From Marinosulfonomonas sp. (lineage in GTDB: Bacteria; Pseudomonadota; Alphaproteobacteria; Rhodobacterales; Rhodobacteraceae), in NCBI GenBank assembly GCA_015494385.1, contig WGBJ01000091.1:1-11597 (forward strand): 11,597 nucleotides of DNA. Reading direction: 5' to 3'. The notes under the pieces were generated by a model, which did no database searches, was not told where the DNA came from, and saw only the letters and a program-made list of their open reading frames with translations. How positions within the stretch are numbered: the stretch's first letter is position 1; each line of letters opens with the position of its first letter. Positions 6,171 to 11,597 of this stretch are shown here, in pieces. The position numbers and the translations under genes are program-made.

Positions 6171-7115
6171 ATGACACGCACACAACAAGGCATTGCCGCA
6201 ATGATCGCGGCCTGCGTCCTATGGGGTCTGTCGCCACTCTATTACAAAGCGCTGTCACACATCCCCCCGCTGGAAGTGCTGTCACACCGCACCCTGTGGT
6301 CGCTGGTGTTCTTTGGCATCGTGTTGGCAGTGCAGGGGCGGTTGGGAGAAATCGGCGTGATTTTCCGCTCGGGCGGGCTGTTTGCGGTGATGCTGGCCTC
6401 GTCAATCCTGATCGCGGTGAACTGGGGCATCTTTATCTGGGCCATTCAGGTCGGGCGCACGGTTGAATCCAGTCTGGGCTATTACATTTACCCGCTGATC
6501 TCGGTCCTGCTGGGGGCTGTGCTGTTTCACGAACGGCTGGACCGGGTGCAAATCCTGTCGGTGGTGCTGGCAACAGGAGCGGTGGGCCTGTTGACATGGG
6601 GGCTGGGCGTTGCGCCGTGGATATCACTGTCGCTGGCGATCAGTTTTGTCGCCTACGGGGTGATCAAGAAACAGGTGCCGGTGGGGCCGGTGGTGTCGGT
6701 CACCACAGAAGTGCTGCTGTTGTTGCCGCTGGCTATTGTCTGGCTGTGGGGCATCCATGCGCAGGGCTGGAGCGATTTTGACGGCCGCAACGTCGCGGCG
6801 TTTGGCGATGGCTGGTTCAACACCGTCATGCTGATGGGGCTGGGGCTGATCACGGCCTTGCCGCTGATCCTGTTTTCCTATGCCACCAAACGGCTGGGGT
6901 TCGCCACGCAAGGATTGCTGTTCTATCTGAACCCGACCCTGCAATTCATCGTCGCTGTTGTCGCCTTTGGCGAAGCAGTCAGCCGTTGGCACATGATTGC
7001 CTTCCCGCTGATCTGGCTGGCGCTGGCGATCTATTCGCTGAATGCGCTGCGTCAGGAAAGGGCGTTGCGCAGGGCATCCGTCAAGGCAGGCACGGTTTCC
7101 ACCACATCGAAATAA
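6171..7115 (+). CDS. rarD: RarD family transporter (EamA/DMT superfamily)
   Basis: The protein has 314 residues with about ten hydrophobic helices, the layout of drug/metabolite transporters with two EamA repeats. Diagnostic RarD stretches are the N-terminal QGIAAMIAACVLWGLSPLYY, PPLEVLSHRTLWSL (residues 32-45), NWGIFIWAIQ, VESSLGYYIYPLISVLLGA (around 98-116) and LGFATQGLLFYLNPTLQFIV near the C terminus. RarD is an inner-membrane protein named from chloramphenicol-sensitivity studies; its natural substrate is not settled. Start ATG 6171 has only a weak ribosome site (CAGGCAACACC before it). The last 21 codons overlap antisense with the end of the convergent LOG gene, and the tail RRASVKAGTVSTTSK is probably an unstructured consequence of this. 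Confidence 0.9.
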   Translation: MTRTQQGIAAMIAACVLWGLSPLYYKALSHIPPLEVLSHRTLWSLVFFGIVLAVQGRLGEIGVIFRSGGLFAVMLASSILIAVNWGIFIWAIQVGRTVESSLGYYIYPLISVLLGAVLFHERLDRVQILSVVLATGAVGLLTWGLGVAPWISLSLAISFVAYGVIKKQVPVGPVVSVTTEVLLLLPLAIVWLWGIHAQGWSDFDGRNVAAFGDGWFNTVMLMGLGLITALPLILFSYATKRLGFATQGLLFYLNPTLQFIVAVVAFGEAVSRWHMIAFPLIWLALAIYSLNALRQERALRRASVKAGTVSTTSK

Positions 7116-7621
7116 TCGCGCAGGCTGGCATCGGCGAACCCCTGTTCGATCACATGCTCCAGCAGCGCCAGCAGGGGTTGCCAATAGCCATCGACATTCA
7201 ACAGATAGATCGGTTTTTCATGCAGGCCCAGTTGGCGCCATGTCAGAACCTCGAACAATTCGTCCAGTGACCCCGCCCCGCCGGGCAGCACCACAATGGC
7301 ATCCGAATTCATATACATCACCTTTTTGCGCTCGTGCATGTTTTCGGTGACGATGAATTGTGACAGATCCCGCTTGCCGACCTCGCGCCGCATCAGGTGC
7401 TCGGGGATCACGCCAAAGGTTTCACCGCCTGCCGCCTGCGCCCCGCTGGCCACGGCCCCCATCAACCCGACATCGCCCGCGCCGTAAACCAGTCGCCAGC
7501 CCTGTTGTGCCAGTGTCCGGCCCAGTTCGGTTGCAGCGGCCTTGTAGGCGGGGTTGGTGCCAAAGCGGGATCCGCAATAGACACAGACGGACAGGCGGGC
7601 AGGGGAGGGGGAAACAGACAT
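7052..7621 (-). CDS. LOG family protein (cytokinin riboside 5'-monophosphate phosphoribohydrolase type)
   Basis: The protein has 189 residues from the ATG at 7621-7619, with AGGAA about 10 bases upstream. A longer in-frame start at 7729 would overlap the divergent LysM gene and add 36 residues that are not family-like. Known members hydrolyse nucleoside 5'-monophosphates at the N-glycosidic bond, giving a free base and ribose 5-phosphate. Support: the nucleotide-binding fold opening VCVYCGSRFGTNPAY, LVYGAGDVGLMGAVA (44-58), MHERKKVMY (95-103), and the signature PGGAGSLDE (113-121), with serine where threonine is commoner, then LDELFEVLTWRQLGLHEKPI. Bacterial members are often annotated TIGR00730 or lysine decarboxylase-like; the latter activity is not expected. 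The 3' end lies within rarD. Confidence 0.92.
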   Translation of the reverse strand: MSVSPSPARLSVCVYCGSRFGTNPAYKAAATELGRTLAQQGWRLVYGAGDVGLMGAVASGAQAAGGETFGVIPEHLMRREVGKRDLSQFIVTENMHERKKVMYMNSDAIVVLPGGAGSLDELFEVLTWRQLGLHEKPIYLLNVDGYWQPLLALLEHVIEQGFADASLRDYFDVVETVPALTDALRNALS

Positions 7622-7646
7622 GTGACAATATTCCTGAAAACGGCTT

Positions 7647-7675
7647 TTGACCGCTGATACCGCTGTTGCTATGGT
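7647..7675 (+). promoter_or_regulatory. Sigma70-like promoter candidate for the LysM protein gene
   Basis: TTGACC (7647-7652, 5 of 6 to consensus) and TATGGT (7670-7675, 4 of 6) have the ideal 17-base spacer. Transcription would start near 7682, giving a ~40-base leader to ATG 7723. It lies in the divergent space between the LOG and LysM genes. Confidence 0.5.
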
Positions 7676-7722
7676 CGCGCAAGCACGGGGCCGCTGGGGC
7701 TGTGCGAAAAGGGAAGAATAAG

Positions 7723-9090
7723 ATGACAAACAAGACTGCGCTGGGGTCCGGAATTCAAATGGTGGCCGGAGGGGCCGCTGCTGTTGCCTTGGCGTTGGCG
7801 GCCTATCTGGGCTATCAGTATTTTAACAACACACAAGCACCGGTAACATTGTTACAGCCGACCGAAGGGGCGGATGCAAAAGCCACCAGCGGGGGCGACA
7901 CCGGCACAGCACCCGCGACAACTGCGCCCGCCCAAAGTGAGACCGCTTCCAATCCGCTGGCCGATGATCAGGCCGCTCCGGACGGGCAAACCAATGTGGC
8001 CACCCCCTCTGTCCCCGCGCCGAAATTCGACGTGGTTCGGGTTGCGCCGGACGGAAGTTCGGTCATCGCCGGCCTTGCCCAGCCCGGAGAAGAGGTCACC
8101 ATCCTGCTGGATGGCAAGGAAGTGGCCCGCGCAACCGCAGACGCGCAGGGAAATTTCGTATCATTGCTGACGGTTCCGCCCAGCGATACCGCCCGTGTGG
8201 TGACCCTGTCTGTTCCCGGCGAAGGCGATGCCGTGGTGGCATCCGATGACAGCATCATTCTAGCCCCCGTAACCAGCCCGACACAGCCACAAGACCAGAT
8301 CGCCAGCGCCACGCAAACGCAACCTTCCGCACCCTCGCCACAGCAGACAGAACAAACCCCTGCAACGGAAGAGAGCCCAGCCGATACAGCCGCTTTGGAG
8401 GCGGGCGAAACAGGGGCGCAAACCGGCGCGCCTGATGCCGATACTGAAACCGCGCAAACCCGGACACCTGCGGGCCCTGATGCTGAAACCCAAACAGCAA
8501 CACCCACAGCGACAGAGACGCAAACACCGGCAGGCAACGCTTCCGATGCCCCCAAAGCCCCCGCTGTGTTGCTGGCGTCCAAAGACGGGGTGCGCGTCTT
8601 GCAACCCGCTGACAGCAGCCCCGAAATGACAACCAACGTGGTGATTGACGCAATCAGCTATGACGCCGCTGGCGAGGTTCAGTTGTCGGGGCGCGGCACG
8701 GATGAAGGCTTTGTGCGGGTCTATCTGGACAACAAGCCGGTTCTGACCACACCAATTGACGCCGGCGGGGGCTGGCATACCGAATTACCCGATGTCGATA
8801 GCGGTATCTATACCCTGAGGGTGGATCAGGTCGATGCCACAGGATCCGTGGTTTCGCGCACCGAAACACCGTTCAAACGCGAAACCGCCGAAGCCCTGCA
8901 AAGCACCCAAAGCACGTCCCGCGCGCCAGCCATTGCGATCACCGTTCAGCCCGGATCGACCCTCTGGGCGATTGCGCGGGAAACCTATGGCGACGGGATG
9001 ATGTATGTGCGCGTCTTTGAAGCCAACCGCGACAGCATCCGCGACCCCGATCTGATCTATCCCGGACAAGTGTTCGCAGTGCCCGATTAG
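7723..9090 (+). CDS. Membrane-anchored LysM protein with two Ig-like segments
   Basis: The protein has 455 residues from ATG 7723, with AAGGGAAG about 6 bases upstream. An in-frame TTG at 7666 lies inside the candidate promoter and is rejected. Order of parts: one N-terminal membrane helix (about 12-32, IQMVAGGAAAVALALAAYLG) that leaves the rest in the periplasm; a Thr/Ala/Pro/Gln-rich linker (about 40-98); a first Ig-like segment (about 101-183, EEVTILLDGKEVARATADAQ); a long acidic linker rich in T, P, Q, E and D (184-280); a second Ig-like segment (about 282-385, FVRVYLDNKPVLTTPIDAGG); and a C-terminal LysM domain (about 405-453, VQPGSTLWAIARETYGDG and DPDLIYPGQVFAVPD). LysM domains bind N-acetylglucosamine polymers such as peptidoglycan. 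It probably spans from inner membrane to cell wall; its precise job is unknown. This architecture is common in alphaproteobacteria. Confidence 0.88.
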   Translation: MTNKTALGSGIQMVAGGAAAVALALAAYLGYQYFNNTQAPVTLLQPTEGADAKATSGGDTGTAPATTAPAQSETASNPLADDQAAPDGQTNVATPSVPAPKFDVVRVAPDGSSVIAGLAQPGEEVTILLDGKEVARATADAQGNFVSLLTVPPSDTARVVTLSVPGEGDAVVASDDSIILAPVTSPTQPQDQIASATQTQPSAPSPQQTEQTPATEESPADTAALEAGETGAQTGAPDADTETAQTRTPAGPDAETQTATPTATETQTPAGNASDAPKAPAVLLASKDGVRVLQPADSSPEMTTNVVIDAISYDAAGEVQLSGRGTDEGFVRVYLDNKPVLTTPIDAGGGWHTELPDVDSGIYTLRVDQVDATGSVVSRTETPFKRETAEALQSTQSTSRAPAIAITVQPGSTLWAIARETYGDGMMYVRVFEANRDSIRDPDLIYPGQVFAVPD

Positions 9091-9153
9091 GCGCTGGTAA
9101 TCCGGTGCAGGGGCCATTACATTCGGGCGTCCACCCCGTAAGAAAGTCGTGAC

Positions 9154-10989
9154 ATGGTTAGCCGGATCACCAAAGCCGAATTCACCCCCGAGGAACGCCG
9201 CCAGAACTGGCGCACCATCCGCAAGGTTGCCCCCTATATGTGGCCCAAGGATCAGCCATGGGTCCGGCGGCGTGTTGTGGTGGCGATGTTGTTGCTGGTG
9301 GTGGCCAAACTGATATCGGTTCTGACCCCGTTTTTCTACAAGGCCGCAGTGGATTCACTGGCGGGCGATGCCACGCCGGCATGGATGCTGGGGGCGGGGG
9401 CGATCACGCTGACGATTGCCTATGGCGTGGCAAAACTGATGACGGTGGGTTTCCAGCAATTGCGCGATGCAGTCTTTGCGCGGGTTGCACAACGGGCCTT
9501 GCGGGCGCTGGCGCTGGAAACCTTCCAGCACATGCACCGGCTATCGATGCGCTATCATATCACGCGTAAAACCGGCGGTCTTAGCCGGATCATTGAACGC
9601 GGGGTCAAGGGGGTGGAATTCCTGCTGCGGTTCCTGTTGTTCAGCATGGGTCCGCTGGTTCTGGAACTGCTGATGATCGGCGTGGTTCTGTATATTGTCT
9701 TTGATATCTGGTATCTGGCCGTGGTTGTTGTCACCATCTGGGCCTATGTCTGGTTCACCTTCAAGGTGACGGAATGGCGGGTGAAAATCCGCAAACAGAT
9801 GAACGATCAGGATACTGACGCCAACCAGAAGGCCATCGATTCCCTACTGAATTTCGAAACCGTGAAATACTTTGGCGCCGAGGCACGCGAGGCCGAACGC
9901 TATGATGTTTCTATGGCCGGATACGAACAGGCCGCGCTGAAAACCTCCTACTCTCTGGCTTTCCTGAATTTTGGCCAGTCGGTATTTATCACCGCCGGTC
10001 TGGTGGCCGTGATGGTAATGGCTGCGATGGGCGTGCAGCGCGGTGATCTGACGGTGGGCGATTTCGTCATGGTCAACGCCTATATGATCCAGATCACCAT
10101 GCCGCTGAATTTCCTTGGCACGGTGTACCGCGAAATCCGCCAGTCGCTGGTGGATATGGGCGAAATGTTCACCCTGCTGGAACAACCCGCCGAGGTCAAA
10201 GACAAACCCGACGCCAAACCGCTGGTGGTGACGGAAGGTAAGGTCGAACTGGATGACGTCTATTTCGGCTACGAGGCCGCGCGGCCCATTCTGAAGGGCG
10301 TCAGCCTGACTGTGGGTGGCGGTGAAACCGTGGCGATTGTCGGCCCTTCGGGCAGCGGCAAATCGACCATCGGGCGGCTGTTGTTCCGCTTCTATGACGT
10401 CAACAAAGGCGCCTTGCGGATTGACGATCAGGACGTGCGCGATGTGACGCAGGTCAGCCTGCACGCGCAAATCGGCGTGGTGCCGCAGGATACGGTGCTG
10501 TTCAATGACACCATCCTTTACAACATCGCATACGGTCGCCCCGAAGCCACCCGTGCCGAGGTTGAAGAGGCCGCGAAGGCCGCCAAAATCCACGACTTCA
10601 TCCTCAGCCTGCCGGATGGCTATGACACCACCGTCGGCGAACGCGGGCTGAAACTGTCGGGCGGTGAAAAACAGCGCGTGGGCATCGCCCGCACCCTGTT
10701 GAAAAACCCGCCGATCCTGCTGCTGGACGAGGCCACATCGGCGCTCGATACCCAGACCGAACGCGACATTCAGGATTCACTGCGCGAGATGGGGCAGGGG
10801 CGTACGGTGATCACCATCGCCCACCGTCTGTCCACCATTGTGGATGCGGATATGATCGTGGTGCTGGAAGATGGCGTGATCGTCGAGCGCGGTAGCCACG
10901 ACGAATTGCTGTCCCACCACGGGCGCTATTACAAGATGTGGAACCGCCAGCAGGCGGACGAGGAAAAGGGCTTGGCTGTTGCGGAATAA
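9154..10989 (+). CDS. Atm1-type ABC exporter (fused membrane and ATPase domains)
   Basis: The protein has 611 residues, full length for a half-transporter that works as a homodimer in the inner membrane. The membrane domain occupies about residues 38-330 with six helices. The family-typical NFETVKYFGAEAREAERYD (233-251) and FLNFGQSVFITAGL (270-283) mark the Atm1/HMT1 type. N272 and Q275 sit where the Novosphingobium Atm1 structure binds glutathione (assignment from memory). The ATPase domain has A-loop Y373, Walker A GPSGSGKST (397-405), Q-loop Q445, signature LSGGE (501-505), Walker B ILLLDE (521-526) and H-loop H557, all intact. Relatives export glutathione-linked metals or persulfide-type sulfur compounds; the substrate here is inferred. 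ATG 9154 has no strong ribosome site, 63 bases after the LysM gene, so read-through expression is possible. Confidence 0.93.
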   Translation: MVSRITKAEFTPEERRQNWRTIRKVAPYMWPKDQPWVRRRVVVAMLLLVVAKLISVLTPFFYKAAVDSLAGDATPAWMLGAGAITLTIAYGVAKLMTVGFQQLRDAVFARVAQRALRALALETFQHMHRLSMRYHITRKTGGLSRIIERGVKGVEFLLRFLLFSMGPLVLELLMIGVVLYIVFDIWYLAVVVVTIWAYVWFTFKVTEWRVKIRKQMNDQDTDANQKAIDSLLNFETVKYFGAEAREAERYDVSMAGYEQAALKTSYSLAFLNFGQSVFITAGLVAVMVMAAMGVQRGDLTVGDFVMVNAYMIQITMPLNFLGTVYREIRQSLVDMGEMFTLLEQPAEVKDKPDAKPLVVTEGKVELDDVYFGYEAARPILKGVSLTVGGGETVAIVGPSGSGKSTIGRLLFRFYDVNKGALRIDDQDVRDVTQVSLHAQIGVVPQDTVLFNDTILYNIAYGRPEATRAEVEEAAKAAKIHDFILSLPDGYDTTVGERGLKLSGGEKQRVGIARTLLKNPPILLLDEATSALDTQTERDIQDSLREMGQGRTVITIAHRLSTIVDADMIVVLEDGVIVERGSHDELLSHHGRYYKMWNRQQADEEKGLAVAE

Positions 10990-11005
10990 TCATGCCAGAC
11001 TGACG

Positions 11006-11029
11006 GGGCAGGGTCGGTCGATCCTGCCC
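11006..11029 (+). terminator. Hairpin after the ABC exporter, possible terminator
   Basis: GGGCAGGGT (11006-11014) pairs with ATCCTGCCC (11021-11029), with one G-T pair and a 6-base loop, 17 bases after the exporter stop. No T-run follows (GAGGTCCCG), so it would be a non-canonical terminator or an mRNA-stabilising 3' stem. Confidence 0.45.
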
Positions 11030-11075
11030 TGAGGTCCCGTAGGATTATAGTCACGATCTGACGTCGGAGGACGAA

Positions 11076-11486
11076 ATGACGGATATTACCCGCACCACCA
11101 CGACCCCGACCATTGATACACGGCTGAAAATCGCAGCCCTCTGGACCTCGCTTTTGTTCATCTTTGCCTATGTCGATATCTTCGCCCATTTGCGGGCGGA
11201 TGTTGTCACCGATGTGCTGGCCGGAAAGGTTGCCGTGTTCACGGTGGACCAGAGTTTTTTGTTGCTGACCACGCTCTATGTGATCATCCCCAGCCTGATG
11301 ATTTCCCTGTCCCTGATCCTGCCACCCGGCGCCAACCGTTTGACCAACATCATCGTTGCCGCTGTATATGCGCTCACCATTCTGGGCAGTTGCATTGGCG
11401 AGGTGTGGATATATTACTGGCTCGGCAGCCTGACCGAGGTTCTGTTGCTACTGGTGATTATGCGCTACGCTTGGAAGATGCCGTAG
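11076..11486 (+). CDS. Small integral membrane protein, DUF6326-like
   Basis: The protein has 136 residues from ATG 11076, with a strong GGAGG at 11066-11070. It has four hydrophobic helices: about 18-38 (LKIAALWTSLLFIFAYVDIF), 60-82 (SFLLLTTLYVIIPSLMISLS), 88-108 (LTNIIVAAVYALTILGSCIG) and 110-131 (WIYYWLGSLTEVLLLLVIM). Between the second and third is the LILPPGANRLTNII loop that I associate with the DUF6326 family. Function is unknown. A TATAGT at 11046-11051 could be a -10 box but has no partnered -35. The final codons ATG CCG TAG enter the repeat element at 11481-11554, which supplies the stop. Confidence 0.82.
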   Translation: MTDITRTTTTPTIDTRLKIAALWTSLLFIFAYVDIFAHLRADVVTDVLAGKVAVFTVDQSFLLLTTLYVIIPSLMISLSLILPPGANRLTNIIVAAVYALTILGSCIGEVWIYYWLGSLTEVLLLLVIMRYAWKMP

Positions 11487-11554
11487 GGCGGGGTTCACCC
11501 CGCCGCTTTGGGTTTGACGCTGCGTGGTTGGTGGGTTGATAACCCACCCTACGG
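11481..11554. repeat. REP-doublet-like element with terminal inverted repeats
   Basis: The 74-bp stretch is bounded by CCGTAGGG (11481-11488) and its exact inverse CCCTACGG (11547-11554). Inside are two hairpins: GGCGGGG-TTCA-CCCCGCC (11487-11504) and GGTGGGTT-GAT-AACCCACC (11530-11548), separated by about 25 bases. Two inward-facing palindromes of this kind match the layout of REP doublets. The GGTGGGTTGATAACCCACC motif resembles short dispersed repeats I recall from many proteobacteria; copy number here is untested. It lies exactly at the junction of two convergent genes and could also end transcription of both. Confidence 0.65.
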
Positions 11555-11597
11555 CTTGTTAAAGATGTTGGTGATGTCGATGAGGGGGATCAAAGAT
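11549..11597 (-). CDS. Possible C-terminal end of a convergent gene running off the window
   Basis: Reading the minus strand from the edge gives S-L-I-P-L-I-D-I-T-N-I-F-N-K-P and TAG at 11551-11549. Nearly every codon ends in C (ATC four times, plus CTC, CCC, GAC, ACC, AAC), as in the strongly biased genes of this window, which supports real coding. The stop and the proline codon lie in the repeat end CCGTAGGG, mirroring the DUF6326-like gene. Only ~15 codons are visible and no product can be named. Confidence 0.45.
   Translation of the reverse strand, partial: SLIPLIDITNIFNKP

Noticed and set aside
6047..6466. Plus-strand open frame starting in the palindrome
   Set aside because: It overlaps rarD out of frame, has no ribosome site and has no family-like residues; a chance frame.
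7968..8778. Long minus-strand open frames within the LysM gene
   Set aside because: They lie opposite the low-complexity T/P/A/Q region, and repetitive codons there create open antisense frames without protein-like content.
9844..10593. 249-codon minus-strand open frame inside the ABC exporter
   Set aside because: It is His/Gln-rich with no domain signature and lies fully opposite an intact, motif-complete exporter gene.
11046..11051. TATAGT as a -10 box for the DUF6326-like gene
   Set aside because: It matches the consensus at 5 of 6 positions, but no -35 lies at 16-18 bases and the leader would be only ~19 bases. Mentioned under the gene and not listed separately.
1..11597. tRNA, rRNA, CRISPR array, integrase or insertion sequence
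   Set aside because: No cloverleaf-like sequence, spaced direct-repeat array, transposase or integrase motif was seen on either strand.

Overview
The window looks like a chromosomal segment from an alphaproteobacterium, most likely of the Roseobacter/Rhodobacteraceae group. This is inferred from the heterotetrameric sarcosine oxidase genes, the Fe-type superoxide dismutase, the RarD, LOG, LysM and Atm1-type proteins, and GC-rich codon use in most genes. I could run no database search, so family names rest on motifs read by eye.

Layout. The left edge cuts into the sarcosine oxidase alpha gene (soxA), whose last ~56 codons are out of frame after an apparent one-base insertion. The gamma gene soxG follows with an 8-base overlap. 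A minus-strand gene for a small predicted outer-membrane beta-barrel converges on soxG. Next come four tandem plus-strand genes (2835-4804) for small secreted proteins. All four have a signal peptide, exactly two cysteines (an early YxC and a late G[KR]C) and a shared [KQ]R-x-T-x-x-W core, so they form a local paralogue family I cannot name. This block is visibly more AT-rich than its flanks and is the best candidate here for an undescribed system.

Further right are sodB with a strong intrinsic terminator, a DUF302 gene, a 34-bp perfect palindrome, and rarD. The 3' end of rarD overlaps the 3' end of a convergent LOG-family gene by 64 bp. A LysM protein with two Ig-like segments reads divergently from LOG. 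It is followed by an Atm1-type ABC exporter and a small four-helix membrane protein of the DUF6326 type. At the right edge a 74-bp REP-doublet-like element ends in CCGTAGGG/CCCTACGG. Its two ends appear to supply the stop codons of two convergent genes, the second of which runs off the window.

How the genes work together. soxA and soxG belong to the sarcosine demethylation route, which passes one-carbon units to tetrahydrofolate and makes H2O2. sodB and the Atm1-type exporter fit oxidative-stress and thiol/metal homeostasis. The rest are mostly single housekeeping genes, and no pathway linking the whole window is evident.
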